DNA of 64,000 nt. It comes from Cytophagales bacterium WSM2-2 (GTDB lineage Bacteria; Bacteroidota; Bacteroidia; Cytophagales; Cyclobacteriaceae). Location of the stretch: positions 4,080,001-4,144,000 of the forward strand of contig BNHL01000001.1 of the NCBI GenBank assembly GCA_015472025.1. The letters run 5' to 3'. Position 1 is the stretch's first letter. Each line of letters begins with the position of its first letter. Of the stretch, positions 33,035 to 42,785 are shown piece by piece. The notes below the pieces were generated by a model. It did not search any database and had not been told where the DNA came from. It saw only the letters and a list, made by a program, of their open reading frames with translations. Made by a program: the position numbers and the translations under genes.

Positions 33035-35347
33035 CTAGAATTTAAAATTGTAAGCAATATTAGGTACCCACCTGAACAGCGAGGTCTGCATGGCGCGTGT
33101 ACGGGTTGGATCGTTCGGATCATCTTCGAAATTTATGGAGTAAGCATTCTGGCGCCCGTATAGATTATAAATACCAAATGACCAGGAGCCATGAACACGG
33201 CCCTGCTTATTCGGTTCGTACGTTGCGTTAAAATCTAAACGGTTATAAGCGGGCATCCGGTTTGCATTCCTTGCACTGTATTGAAAAACAGTTTGACCGT
33301 CCACCTGGTATTTTCCGGTAGGAAAAGTAACAGCATACCCGGTGCTGTAAACAAATAGCCCGGAAAGAGACCACTTCTTATTTAATTCATAAATGGCAAC
33401 CACGGCAAGGTCATGCGTACGATCCTGGCGCGCATTGTACCAGTTGTTGCTATTTATTCCATCAATTTTCCTTTCTGTTTTGGATAGAGTGTAAGATATC
33501 CAGCCGGTCAACCTTCCGGTCTTCTTTTTGACAATCAGTTCAAGTCCATAGGCTCTTCCTTTGCCAAACAATAACTGACTTTCCACATCAGCAGCTGAAT
33601 TGATATCTGCCCCGTTTTTATAGTCAATCTGGTTCTGCATCTCCTTGTAGTAAGACTCTACATTCATTTCGTAATTGTTGCCACTAAAATTTCGGCTATA
33701 TCCAATACTCACCTGGTCGGCTATCTCCGGCTTTATGGTATAACTGCTTCCAACCCACTGATCCGTTGGATTTCCACTCGTGCTGTTACTAAGCAGGTGA
33801 AGGTTTTGAGTATTGCGGGCAAACCCGGCCTTTACACTACTGAATTCATTAAGACGGTAGTTGGCAGTAAATCGCGGTTCGAGCCTGAGATAAGTCTTAC
33901 CCAGTTCACCACTACGAAGATTTACGCTATCTACCTTAACGCCTTCATTATAGATATTGTATTTGTTGCCACCTAATACAGTGAATGCGGAAAGTCGTAA
34001 ACCATAATTGAGATTTAATTTGTCTGTGACTTTGTATTCATCGTTTACGTAGACTGCGTTTTCCCAGGCAGTCTTTGTTGTTTTAGGAAAACTTGGTACC
34101 AGAGACCCACTGAACTTGCTTGGCGAAAGCGTGTGATAAATCGATTGGAACCCGAAGCGTATTGTATGTTTCAGACTGGGATAGTAAGTAAAGTCCTGTT
34201 TCAGATTCCAATCCTGAATGTGAGAGACGATCTCAAAATTGTTGTCATTATTTTGAATTTCAACTTTGTATTGATAATTGCTGTAAATAAAGGATGTGTT
34301 TGAGAACAGCTTTTCATTTACGATGTTATTCCATCTGACTGTACCCGTGGTGTTTCCCCAGGAGACACCGAAAGTATTTCCGAAACCTAAAACATCTCTT
34401 CCAAAATACCCGGAGAGATAGAGTTGATTCCTGGCGTTGATGCTGTAGTTAGCTTTCGCATTCAGGTCATAGAAGTACAGCTTACTGTCTTTGTATTGAG
34501 GACTGGCTTTTAGAAAGAGGTCTGCGTACGTGCGTCTTCCCGACACAATGAAGGATGATTTGCCCTTCTGAATCGGGCCTTCAATACTTAACCGGCTGCT
34601 GATAATTCCAACTCCTCCGTTGACTTTATATTCCTGGTTGTTTCCATCTTTCATTTTAACATCCAATACAGATGAAAGGCGACCTCCATATTGTGAGGGG
34701 CTATTGCCCTTAATCAGATTTGCATCCTTTATGGCATCACTGTTAAAGGTGCTGAAGAAGCCAAGCAAATGGGAGGCATTATATACAGGGGCTTCATCCA
34801 ACAGGATGAGGTTTTGATCGGTAGCGCCACCCCGCACACTGAAGCCACTGTTTCCTTCACCATTGCTTTTTACTCCGGGCAAAAGCTGAATCGTTTTCAG
34901 TATATCTTTTTCACCGAACAGCACCGGGAGTTTTGCTATTGTCTTCATATTAAGCGTCTCCGTTCCCATGGCAGGAGTAGACAAGTTCTCATCAGCACGA
35001 ACAGAACTCACCACGACTTCATCCAACTGAGCGGACTCCTGAGCGAGGTCCAGATCCAGTTTGAGAGGCTTATCTAGCTGAATTTGTTGCGTGGCAACCT
35101 TGTAGCCCATGTAGCTAACTGCTAAGGTATAGGAGCCGGATGGTAGTGAAAGCGAATAAAATCCATACTCATTGGTACTTGCACCGGTTGATGAATTGAT
35201 AATACGCACTGTAGCACCAATAAGCCGCTCTCCGGTTGAGCCATCCTTGATGGTTCCGCTTATGGTATAGCTGCCTTGCGCCAGCAAGGTCTGGGAGCCA
35301 TAGAACAAAAGGGCAATAGCGAGCGATTTAAAGAGACGTTTTTGCAT
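33035..35347 (-). CDS. TonB-dependent receptor with N-terminal carboxypeptidase-like domain
   Basis: This 770-residue outer-membrane receptor imports a ligand using TonB energy. A signal peptide (MQKRLFKSLAIALLFYG) is followed by a carboxypeptidase-regulatory-like domain (YTISGTIKDGSTGERLIGAT), a plug (SGFSVRGGATDQNLILLDEA), and a 22-strand-type barrel ending in VPNIAYNFKF with a terminal aromatic. The start is 35347: the frame extends to 35554, but a TATCTTTG box at 35390-35397 lies inside that extension. It is 10 bases upstream of the DUF4249 gene. There is no adjacent extracytoplasmic-function sigma factor, so regulation is unknown. Substrate unknown. Confidence 0.9.
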   Translation of the reverse strand: MQKRLFKSLAIALLFYGSQTLLAQGSYTISGTIKDGSTGERLIGATVRIINSSTGASTNEYGFYSLSLPSGSYTLAVSYMGYKVATQQIQLDKPLKLDLDLAQESAQLDEVVVSSVRADENLSTPAMGTETLNMKTIAKLPVLFGEKDILKTIQLLPGVKSNGEGNSGFSVRGGATDQNLILLDEAPVYNASHLLGFFSTFNSDAIKDANLIKGNSPSQYGGRLSSVLDVKMKDGNNQEYKVNGGVGIISSRLSIEGPIQKGKSSFIVSGRRTYADLFLKASPQYKDSKLYFYDLNAKANYSINARNQLYLSGYFGRDVLGFGNTFGVSWGNTTGTVRWNNIVNEKLFSNTSFIYSNYQYKVEIQNNDNNFEIVSHIQDWNLKQDFTYYPSLKHTIRFGFQSIYHTLSPSKFSGSLVPSFPKTTKTAWENAVYVNDEYKVTDKLNLNYGLRLSAFTVLGGNKYNIYNEGVKVDSVNLRSGELGKTYLRLEPRFTANYRLNEFSSVKAGFARNTQNLHLLSNSTSGNPTDQWVGSSYTIKPEIADQVSIGYSRNFSGNNYEMNVESYYKEMQNQIDYKNGADINSAADVESQLLFGKGRAYGLELIVKKKTGRLTGWISYTLSKTERKIDGINSNNWYNARQDRTHDLAVVAIYELNKKWSLSGLFVYSTGYAVTFPTGKYQVDGQTVFQYSARNANRMPAYNRLDFNATYEPNKQGRVHGSWSFGIYNLYGRQNAYSINFEDDPNDPTRTRAMQTSLFRWVPNIAYNFKF

Positions 35348-35733
35348 TCTATTTTCAAAAGTTAAATAAGACATAACAGAGGCTGGTGTCAAAGATACGT
35401 TTGCAACATAACAATGACCATGGTTTACGGCTAGGCGGTGGCAAATGTATGCGCGGACAAGATAGATCCTGTTTGGAAACCAGGTGGTGCCAGTGGGGGA
35501 TAAGTACAAGGAAGAGTCGTAAAAAGCAAGTTCTGGAATAAGCCAAGTGCACAACCTGTTCCGCTAAAATAGTTAATCAAAATTTCTCCGTTCTTAGCAG
35601 TCACCTCACTCTCGTTCGTCTTTCTCGATCAATGAGAGTAACGGCATAGCGACAATCGATAACGGAAGCCTAAGAATTTGATTTTCTGACTCATCAGCCC
35701 GAGATTTGAGTTTGATCCAATAATAACCACCCC
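35348..35733. other. 386-base divergent intergenic region
   Basis: It separates the TonB receptor (minus) and the methyltransferase-like gene (plus). The one recognisable element is the TATCTTTG box at 35390-35397 on the minus strand. No gene or repeat is seen in the rest. Confidence 0.5.
35390..35397 (-). promoter_or_regulatory. Candidate -7 box of the TonB receptor operon
   Basis: On the minus strand TATCTTTG matches TAnnTTTG exactly, with the ATG at 35347 about 43 bases downstream. The longer possible start at 35554 would lie upstream of this promoter. Confidence 0.5.
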
Positions 35734-36249
35734 ATGACTATTCTTCAATTTATGCTTGCGTGTTTTGTGATTAGATTAATCAGCCTTGGAAAATCGATAT
35801 ATAATGAAAAGCGTCTCAAGTCAACAGGCGCCCTGGAATTCGGAAAAGTAAACTCGGCAGCACTGACAATAGCACATGTTTTGTTTTATGCCAGTTGCCT
35901 CACAGAAGCGCTTTACAATGGTACAACAGCTAATGACTACACCTATTGGGGATTGGGTCTATTTGCTTTTTCAATGATTATGCTTTGGTGGGTGATCCTG
36001 AGTTTGGGCAACGTATGGACGGTGAAGCTGATCATTTCCACTGATCATGTTTTGAAAACGGGTTTTCTTTTTAGACATGTCCGTCACCCCAACTATTTTC
36101 TCAATGTTATTCCTGAATTGATTTCTGTGACGCTGATCTGCAACGCATGGATGACATTAGCTATTGGATTGCCAGTCTACCTGATACCCCTCGCCATAAG
36201 GATCAGGCAGGAAGAAAAAGTCATGAAAGAGAAATTCCCGTCTTACTGA
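35734..36249 (+). CDS. Membrane protein of the isoprenylcysteine carboxyl methyltransferase family
   Basis: This 171-residue protein has four or five membrane segments and the ICMT signature RHPNYFLNVIPELI, then a C-terminal RIRQEEKVMKEKFPSY (family pattern R-x-x-x-EE). The family uses S-adenosylmethionine to methylate membrane-bound substrates. Bacterial members have unknown targets and may act on lipids. It stands alone. The ATG is the first in the frame. Confidence 0.82.
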   Translation: MTILQFMLACFVIRLISLGKSIYNEKRLKSTGALEFGKVNSAALTIAHVLFYASCLTEALYNGTTANDYTYWGLGLFAFSMIMLWWVILSLGNVWTVKLIISTDHVLKTGFLFRHVRHPNYFLNVIPELISVTLICNAWMTLAIGLPVYLIPLAIRIRQEEKVMKEKFPSY

Positions 36250-36426
36250 TAATCCGCATTTTTAGGCTGAAAAGGCTATTTGTAGCTTTCCTTAGTAATT
36301 GGGTCAATTGACTCAGTGATTGCGGCAAGCCACTAACTCGTCCTAAGGTTTACAACATGGTTGCATCACTCACTCGGTGCGGAGTGCTTCGACTCATTCT
36401 CAGCAGGAGCCTTCGTTTTAAGGACT

Positions 36427-38418
36427 CTATTTCTCTACCGGCCACACATTGTCTTTGAGCTCTGCATCCGGAAATCTTCCATAAGGATCGAGTGTGATCT
36501 TCTTGATCTTCCGGTCACCTAACTTCAGGTCGGCATTGAATGTACGGCTTCCGTTGAACCACACATCCACAGGCCAGGTAACGACAACTGTATTCTTGTC
36601 GATCTCTTTTGCGTTGGGCATACTGGCAATGGCACCGCCTTCTTCAAACTCTACTTTCAATACTACCGGTGATGGCATCTGCCCGGCCTGGTAAACAACG
36701 ACACGCGTCATATCCTTAGAAGTCTTCACCTCGCGAATGGAGCCCTCAACGGATTCTGTTGTGAACAGCCAGTAGTACCAGAACCATTCCAGGTTTTGTC
36801 CGAGCGCATTGTTCATGAAGAACATGAAGTCCCACGGAGAGGGGTGCTTGAAGCTCCATGTTTTGGCATATTCTTTCATTGCTTTCAGTACAGCCTCATC
36901 ACCCACAATGCCGCCAAGCATGGACAACATCAACGGTGCTTTGCCATAGGTCTGAAAACCATATCCCGGTCCGGCATCGTTGGCGCTCCACATCATCGGT
37001 GCTTCATTTTCTCCACCGCTTGATCTTCCGTAACGCTGGCCTTCTCCATCGAGGCTATAAGGTTTTCCTTCTGCATCGGCATCGGAGAGAATATTCATAT
37101 ACTGGTTGAAGCCTTCGTCCATCCAGCCATAGCGCGTTTCGTTGTTGCCCACCATCATGGGCCACCACTGATGTCCCGTTTCATGATCAGCCGCACCTTG
37201 ATTCGAGTTGATCACCATCGGGTACTCCATGCCTGAGCTTGGGCCATCCTGAAGTGTCATTTGAGGAAAAGGATATGGTACCCACAGGTTAGAATAAAAC
37301 TCCAGCGCATGACGCGTGTTCTTTCCTGCTTTCTCAAAAAAACGTGCACGGTCAGGCAGATAAAACATATGAACAGGAATGTATCCTTTCGTTGGAATGT
37401 TTGCGCGCGTGGCTTTCCAGATAAAATTGCGTGAGGTTGCCCATGCAAAATCATTTACCTGGTCGGCAACAAAGTGCCATGTCAGCGCATCACCTGCAAC
37501 AGTAGCCGTGCCTGCACCGCGTTCGGACTCGGCAACAATTGTTGTTTCTTCGTCAGTAGTAGTAATGGTTGCCAGGCGTTGGTGAATAGCAGGAGCGAGG
37601 ACGTCTTTCGCATTCTGAAGTACTCCTGTTCCACTCACCAGCCAGCCTGCAGGAACGGTGATATTCACATCAAACTTTCCGAAGTTATTATAGAATTCAG
37701 AAGGTCCCATATAGACGCTGGTTTCCCAGCCTCTCAGATCATCGTATTTAGCCAAGCGTGGAAACCATTGTGTTGGTTGAAAGAGTGTATTGTCCCAGCG
37801 TTGGGTCATTCGATGCCCACTGCCGTTGGGACCGCCCGGAAGTTTTGTGTTCCATTCAATCTCCAGCATTACTTTATTTCCCGCCTTGACGGGAGCATCG
37901 AGAGTTATTGTAGCTACTGTACGATTAAGACCGGAGACCGCGAGGCGAGGAGGAGCATTGCGATCGTTGCTGGGAAGTGTGCCCAGGTCTACTTTTTTAC
38001 CGCCAACACTTAGGGCTGTAATGACCATTCCTTCCGTAGCTTCAGCCGGAGTGGAGAACCCTCGTGTTGCTTCACTTCTGAAAATATTGTGATCGAGCCG
38101 CAGTACAATGCGCGTCAGGTCTTCTTTGCTGTTGTTCTGCACATCGATCTTCTCGCTACCGCGGATGACCTGCGTATTGGGATTGAGTGTAGCCTGAATC
38201 GTATAGTCGGTTTGAAGCTGCCAGTAGTTCGGACCAGGCTTCCCGCTAAAGTCACGCGTACCATCTTTAAAGGCTTTGCGTATCACATTGGTCATAGGCA
38301 CATCCATTCGGATATTCCGCTGGCTGGTTTCAATGGTCTTGCGGAGGGGGAGCTGCTGCTGAGCAAACGTAAGTTGTGCAGCTATAAGAATAATAAAAAG
38401 CGATAGTCTGTAACGCAT
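36427..38418 (-). CDS. Exported M1-family zinc metallopeptidase
   Basis: This 663-residue peptidase has a signal peptide (LSLFIILIAAQLTFAQ). Zinc ligands are His412 and His416 in HETGHQWWP and Glu435 in GWMDEGFNQY, 18 residues on, with catalytic Glu413. GMEYP at residues 396-400 is the M1 substrate-binding motif. The N-terminal half is beta-rich as in the family. It should cut amino-terminal residues from peptides in the periplasm or outside. The length fits Bacteroidota M1 proteins with short C-terminal part. It stands alone. Very sure about the family. Confidence 0.93.
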   Translation of the reverse strand: MRYRLSLFIILIAAQLTFAQQQLPLRKTIETSQRNIRMDVPMTNVIRKAFKDGTRDFSGKPGPNYWQLQTDYTIQATLNPNTQVIRGSEKIDVQNNSKEDLTRIVLRLDHNIFRSEATRGFSTPAEATEGMVITALSVGGKKVDLGTLPSNDRNAPPRLAVSGLNRTVATITLDAPVKAGNKVMLEIEWNTKLPGGPNGSGHRMTQRWDNTLFQPTQWFPRLAKYDDLRGWETSVYMGPSEFYNNFGKFDVNITVPAGWLVSGTGVLQNAKDVLAPAIHQRLATITTTDEETTIVAESERGAGTATVAGDALTWHFVADQVNDFAWATSRNFIWKATRANIPTKGYIPVHMFYLPDRARFFEKAGKNTRHALEFYSNLWVPYPFPQMTLQDGPSSGMEYPMVINSNQGAADHETGHQWWPMMVGNNETRYGWMDEGFNQYMNILSDADAEGKPYSLDGEGQRYGRSSGGENEAPMMWSANDAGPGYGFQTYGKAPLMLSMLGGIVGDEAVLKAMKEYAKTWSFKHPSPWDFMFFMNNALGQNLEWFWYYWLFTTESVEGSIREVKTSKDMTRVVVYQAGQMPSPVVLKVEFEEGGAIASMPNAKEIDKNTVVVTWPVDVWFNGSRTFNADLKLGDRKIKKITLDPYGRFPDAELKDNVWPVEK

Positions 38419-38720
38419 AAAGGTCAGGGAGTTTGATCGGCTAAATATCGGATAGAATTCCAGTTCGGCAAAACCGGAAATGATTGATGGTAGATCGGTT
38501 TCAGGAAACCCAGTTTCTCCAGCAGAGAGAATACATAAGACTCAGGATTGTGCTATTTTGATACTTCCAATGTTACAAGCGTAGTCTGGTTGCTGGAATA
38601 AAATTTGTGTACTGAGAGAATAGCTCACTTTCACAACTTGAACGACTGAAAATAATTTATTTATATGTCAAATGACACTAACGGTGATGTCTCAGTGTCT
38701 TGTATGACTCTATGCCCATC
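38419..38720. other. 302-base intergenic region, nothing recognised
   Basis: It should contain the promoter of the M1 peptidase gene. I see no gene, repeat or strong hairpin. Confidence 0.5.
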
Positions 38721-39536
38721 TTACCGCGTTACAGGAGTATAGTCTTTTACTTTATCATAAAACGAAGGAATAGCTTTTCGGGAAAAGAATTTTGGTTCAA
38801 TTGAATTATCCGTTTCATACTTTTTTACTACTACCTTTTCGTATTGAGTAGTGATGGATGCAGTCTCACTTATTGCAACACGTGAAGTGAAAGAATACTG
38901 AATCGGAATGGCATCTTCTTTTTTTATCCAGTAGTGATATTCAACCCGTAATCCGGCTACCTTCTTGGAATTTTTATTTACCTGGATGTGATGGCACAAT
39001 TCGCTATTCAGACTCTCTTCTCCGATATATTCATAAGATGAAATGCTTTCGCTTAAGTCTGAATTGTGTTTGAAATCAGAATTAAAATAAACAAAAGGAA
39101 AATGAAATTCATGGAAGATAGCATACGCCTTAATATCTCTGGCCCACAATGATTTTGACATAACGGTTGCTGTACTGTCTTTGGCGGTAGCGATAATGAG
39201 TTCTTTTCCCGTATACATCACTTCTCCTGCGTACTTGTTCTTCTCATGCAGTACATTGTGAAATACAGAACGGAAAAGCGTATCGCCCTTACTTTTATTG
39301 AAGTAACAGTTAAAAGAGCTGTTGATAGTGTCTTTCTTTGAAAGAACTTTTACCAAGACGTCCATTTCGTAGTAGCCACCTTGAATCGATTGGCATTTAT
39401 TATAAGATCGCTGTAGTATTTGCCTGGGATCCTCCTGCTTAAGAGTGTCTAGGTAAAATAAAAAAACTTTGGCGTCCTGCCCGGAAGTGTCTAGATAAAA
39501 TAAAATTAAACTGACTATAAGTATGCTGTTCTTCAT
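38721..39536 (-). CDS. Hypothetical secreted protein, with duplicated N-terminal segment
   Basis: This 271-residue protein has a short signal peptide (MKNSILIVSLILFYLDTSG). The mature protein has beta strands and charged helices (YEMDVLVKVLSKKDTINSS, FTSRVAISETASITTQYEK) and resembles the long N-terminal part found in some Bacteroidota thioredoxin-type proteins, but no thioredoxin domain is present. A 42-base tandem duplication in the region of the signal cleavage gives LFYLDT twice, 14 residues apart. Function unknown. Confidence 0.5.
   Translation of the reverse strand: MKNSILIVSLILFYLDTSGQDAKVFLFYLDTLKQEDPRQILQRSYNKCQSIQGGYYEMDVLVKVLSKKDTINSSFNCYFNKSKGDTLFRSVFHNVLHEKNKYAGEVMYTGKELIIATAKDSTATVMSKSLWARDIKAYAIFHEFHFPFVYFNSDFKHNSDLSESISSYEYIGEESLNSELCHHIQVNKNSKKVAGLRVEYHYWIKKEDAIPIQYSFTSRVAISETASITTQYEKVVVKKYETDNSIEPKFFSRKAIPSFYDKVKDYTPVTR
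39444..39527 (-). repeat. 42-base tandem duplication in the start of 38721-39536
   Basis: AGTGTCTAGRTAAAATAAA occurs at 39444 and again at 39486, exactly 42 bases (14 codons) apart. Both copies lie near the signal-peptide end. The two copies differ at several bases, so the duplication is not recent. The right boundary is approximate. Confidence 0.5.
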
Positions 39537-39704
39537 TTTAAATTAAAATTCTAATGCAGGGACAAATATTTGAAAAGGGATAGCTCCATGCCTCACTGAA
39601 AACCGGGATTTTAAAGAGCTGATGTAGTCGGATCTATTTATGAAACTGGATAAATGGCTGTTTTCCGTGATTTAACCCCACATAAACTCTTTTTAATTTT
39701 GAGT

Positions 39705-39735
39705 AATAAACTCCTTAGGGGGTGTTTATTGTTTT
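39705..39735 (+). terminator. Terminator-like hairpin 1
   Basis: Arms AATAAACTCC and GGTGTTTATT (9 of 10 paired) enclose six bases, and GTTTTT follows on the plus strand. Confidence 0.5.
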
Positions 39736-39746
39736 TAAATTTTGAA

Positions 39747-39775
39747 AAGAAGGAGGGGAACCTCCTTCTTTTTTT
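39747..39775 (+). terminator. Strong intrinsic terminator-like hairpin 2
   Basis: Arms AAGAAGGAGG and CCTCCTTCTT are perfect complements around GGAA, and the plus strand then has a run of seven T. On the minus strand the T tract is only four bases long, so a bidirectional role is weaker there. Confidence 0.7.
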
Positions 39776-39960
39776 GCATGCGAATAATTTTGAACTCTCT
39801 TGTAGCCGATCCAACATCACACTATACGCTTGCCAAATAGTTACTATTTAAAGGCTCCCTTTTCTATTTGACAAAATAGACACAGCAACATCTTCTGAGA
39901 GACAATATGAATTTGTCACTGCCAATGGAAATTTCAGCCCGATATCAACGGGTTATTTTA

Positions 39961-41232
39961 TTAGCGGTTATTGGGTGTCTCATTGATCCAATGAAATCCG
40001 GTACTGGTCAATCGGAATTCTTTTCTGAAGTTGGTGTACTTGTCAAATAAAATAAAAAGTGAATCACCGGCATTTTTTCCCTTTAACATAAATTTCGTGC
40101 TATCCGGATAACTGTATTTGAAATCATAATACATGGCGGAGTCACTTTCATTCTTAAACCTAATGAGGTTGTTAATCGAGTCACTGGATATATTTAGGTT
40201 GTAAACGCTGTCATTCATCATGACAATTTGCGCATTACTTCTAGTGACATTCATGCGTTTCCATATTCGGTTAAGAGACTGCTCTGGTTTCGATGTGAAC
40301 TCTTTGACCACATAATATCCTTTGAATTGCCCTTTATTCATTCGGGCGGCATACTGTTTCTGAAGTCCTATGATGAAGGACGTGACAAAGATCATTGAGA
40401 AGCTTATCAACAAGATTTTAAACCCAATTCCAAGAGTAGGTATCCATCGCTTTTGAAATTTAGGCGCTGGAATAACCGCAAGATGTACCATCTCCCCTTT
40501 GATGAAGAACTTCCATATTACCTCTGCATCTTTGGCAAGCAAGAAGACAGTCATTAAAAAAAGATGAGTGGATATTAATTTTAAAGGGACGTCATAGAAA
40601 TAATTCACCGCCATCACATTGGCTGTGGTCATCAAGGTGATGATTGCTCCAAATGTCATCGTACGCCTGAACAAGAGAAGCACGGAAGCAAGCTCAGCTA
40701 CTCCTATGAAGAAATTATAGCCCTTCGAAAATCCAAAGAATGCCCATGCAAGCCCCATGGGTGTCGAGTGCCCATAAGTATTTGTAAGCATGGAGACCCC
40801 TGGGTCTGGAAATTGAACTTTAAGTACTTTGAATATGCCATAGTCAATAAGCGTAAGTCCCACATAAAAGCGAATGGCTACTGTGAGCCAGTAGTAGAGC
40901 TTACCATAGTTTGGGCGGGAATAATCAGTGAATGACCATGCGATTGAAGCCAGGACAGCTAACGAAAAAAGAGTGAGCACAAGAACGTAATCGTAAGTAG
41001 TGTCACCACTCGTGTTTGTAAAAGTGGTTATATCCTTAGAAAGATGAAGAATATTTTTCCCCAGCCAGGGGATAAAAACATGAAGCCATTCTGTTGGGTA
41101 CTTCATTATCAAGTGCCAAAAGGGAAATGCCCTATTGTTCTCGAAGATGATGTAAAGGATAAAGTACACGAAGAAAAACCGGAAAAGCTTTCTTTTGGCA
41201 AGTGGCCAGGAGCCGATAGAAGTAATAGTCAT
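39961..41232 (-). CDS. DoxX-like polytopic membrane protein with C-terminal domain
   Basis: This 423-residue membrane protein has about eight hydrophobic segments in the first 300 residues. A DoxX-type stretch is seen (IRFYVGLTLIDYGIFKVLK, FIGVAELASVLLLF, LISTHLFLMTVFLLAKDA). The last 120 residues are hydrophilic and probably outside the membrane (VYNLNISSDSINNL, FKYSYPDSTKF). The role of this branch is unknown; DoxX proteins have been linked to redox or thiosulfate reactions. The next gene upstream on the strand is 248 bases away. Confidence 0.7.
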   Translation of the reverse strand: MTITSIGSWPLAKRKLFRFFFVYFILYIIFENNRAFPFWHLIMKYPTEWLHVFIPWLGKNILHLSKDITTFTNTSGDTTYDYVLVLTLFSLAVLASIAWSFTDYSRPNYGKLYYWLTVAIRFYVGLTLIDYGIFKVLKVQFPDPGVSMLTNTYGHSTPMGLAWAFFGFSKGYNFFIGVAELASVLLLFRRTMTFGAIITLMTTANVMAVNYFYDVPLKLISTHLFLMTVFLLAKDAEVIWKFFIKGEMVHLAVIPAPKFQKRWIPTLGIGFKILLISFSMIFVTSFIIGLQKQYAARMNKGQFKGYYVVKEFTSKPEQSLNRIWKRMNVTRSNAQIVMMNDSVYNLNISSDSINNLIRFKNESDSAMYYDFKYSYPDSTKFMLKGKNAGDSLFILFDKYTNFRKEFRLTSTGFHWINETPNNR

Positions 41233-41480
41233 GGTGTGTGTTGTGCCTATTTATTGTTTTGTACCTATTTATTTTGAGCCAATCAGTCGCCTCCTTAGTG
41301 AGGAGTCGTGGGTGTTTCACTACTTCAACACGGCAAGACCTGCGCTAGCCGGGGTACCATACCAATCAAACCCCTTCCCGTCTAGCGCAATTAGTCTCAC
41401 CGATGCCTCTCATAACTTATTCAAATCATATTTTAAGAGTCTATTCAGACTGCTTGTACTTGCCAAAATAAACTCCGTCC

Positions 41481-42386
41481 TTATTCAACGGCATAGATCA
41501 TCATACAAACAGAACCTTGCGATGCTACCCATACATACAGTTTTTTAGTTTTACCCTCGTAAAATATATCCAGGTCATCTAGAAATTTGCTACCTGGAAT
41601 TCCGATCAGAAGTTTTTGGTTTTTCGTATTTTGATTGTACATAACAATGCTCCTTTTGTCAGAAGACACCCAGTATAAATTGTCAGTAGCGTCAAGAGAA
41701 ATTTTTGTAGTAGTATCAGTCCCGGTCGAAACAGTGAAGGATATCTCCCGCGACTTTAAGTTTACTTTATAGATATTTCCCAGCTGGTTGATGAAATATA
41801 AATTGGAGTTGGATCGATCCACGATAAGATCATTGATCAGGTCTGACTTACTGTCAATGGAAACTTCAAGGTAGCCATAAGGAGGAACGGGGAAAGGTGA
41901 AGTCAGGTCATATGATAATATCCGATATTGATCGGGGAAATCAGCAGCGGCATATATTCTATTGTTAGAATAAGCAATTCCTTTAATCTGAATAAATGGC
42001 GGCCAGGCAATATTCGTTTGGGTTACGAACTTGACTTCCGGCATATGGATTTGACTTATAACCATGCCACCCAAGCTATACGCTTTACCTCCAGGCGCAG
42101 CTACTAGTCCCTCTACAGTACCTGTTACGGTAATTGAATCTATGACTTCTCCACTTAAAGGAGCAAGCGCATAAACTTTAGAATCAAGGAAGGAACCTAC
42201 ATAGAGTCGACTTAGAGCGGAGTCATAGGCTATTCCAGAAATGTAAATTCCTTTTTTGGGTGGTGATAGTTTTTCTGCTGACAGCAGTGAATAATCTTTT
42301 TCTGATTTTACTGATTCCTGGTGACATGACTGCAAAATAAGTGGCAGGCCGATAAACAAATTTCTGAGTACTTTTTTTGCAGTCAC
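41481..42386 (-). CDS. SMP-30/NHL-like beta-propeller lipoprotein
   Basis: This 301-residue lipoprotein has a lipobox at LPLILQSCHQE (Cys21). The mature part is a propeller of six short blades (SGIAYDSALSRLYVGSF, KGIAYSNNRIYAAADF, INDLIVDRSNSNLYFINQ), which resembles SMP-30/gluconolactonase or NHL proteins. The metal ligands of lactonases cannot be identified with confidence, so a binding role is as likely. It is separate from its neighbours. Confidence 0.65.
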   Translation of the reverse strand: MTAKKVLRNLFIGLPLILQSCHQESVKSEKDYSLLSAEKLSPPKKGIYISGIAYDSALSRLYVGSFLDSKVYALAPLSGEVIDSITVTGTVEGLVAAPGGKAYSLGGMVISQIHMPEVKFVTQTNIAWPPFIQIKGIAYSNNRIYAAADFPDQYRILSYDLTSPFPVPPYGYLEVSIDSKSDLINDLIVDRSNSNLYFINQLGNIYKVNLKSREISFTVSTGTDTTTKISLDATDNLYWVSSDKRSIVMYNQNTKNQKLLIGIPGSKFLDDLDIFYEGKTKKLYVWVASQGSVCMMIYAVE

Positions 42387-42496
42387 TGGACGGTCTTACT
42401 TTTTAATTGAGTCAATCATATTCCAATCAAAGGAAAGAAATTGATGCAGTGTGATAAATAGCGGAATACCCTGATTTTATTAAAAAGAACAGAGGC

Positions 42497-42504
42497 TAAT
42501 TTTG
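42497..42504 (+). promoter_or_regulatory. Candidate -7 box of the DUF2798 gene
   Basis: TAATTTTG matches TAnnTTTG exactly, 30 bases before the ATG at 42535. Confidence 0.4.
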
Positions 42505-42534
42505 CGGCCGCAGAATTAAAAAACACAAAAGTAG

Positions 42535-42768
42535 ATGAACATAGAACTTAAAAAATTAGCTGTATTTGGAATTATAATGGCCGTGTTTACTTCGGCATAT
42601 GTCGCATTTTTAGGGACCGGGATGAAGCAAGGTTTCTTTACTGACAGTTTTATTGTCAACTGGTTACTGGCAATTCCGAAGGCTTACATAGTTGTGCTTC
42701 CCTTTATTTTAATAACCGGTCCGATGGTACGGAGGCTGGTTGACAGGATTTTTGGCGACCATAAATAA
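42535..42768 (+). CDS. DUF2798 family small membrane protein
   Basis: This 77-residue protein has two membrane helices (AVFGIIMAVFTSAYVAFLG and WLLAIPKAYIVVLPFILI) joined by a short loop, with the basic tail RRLVDRIFGDHK. This matches DUF2798, whose function is unknown. It is 17 bases upstream of the next membrane gene on the same strand, so the two probably form an operon. Confidence 0.8.
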   Translation: MNIELKKLAVFGIIMAVFTSAYVAFLGTGMKQGFFTDSFIVNWLLAIPKAYIVVLPFILITGPMVRRLVDRIFGDHK

Positions 42769-42785
42769 ATACAAAATAAATACAG

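Larger units (their letters stand above)
39537..39960. other. 424-base intergenic region with two terminator-like hairpins
   Basis: No supported gene is present. Two hairpins stand in tandem (39705-39735 and 39747-39775), both with a T run on the plus strand. The plus strand has no upstream gene for them to end, so they may serve the minus-strand DoxX-like gene, or a plus-strand small RNA between about 39540 and 39775. Confidence 0.5.

Noticed and set aside
32242..33123. Start of the DUF4249 gene at 33123
   Set aside because: It would overlap the end of the TonB receptor and put 33 residues before the lipoprotein signal.
35348..35554. N-terminal extension of the TonB receptor to 35554
   Set aside because: It lacks a signal peptide and contains the likely promoter box of the gene.
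39654..39851. 65-codon plus-strand gene across the two hairpins
   Set aside because: The frame passes through two terminator-like hairpins and has no recognisable features.
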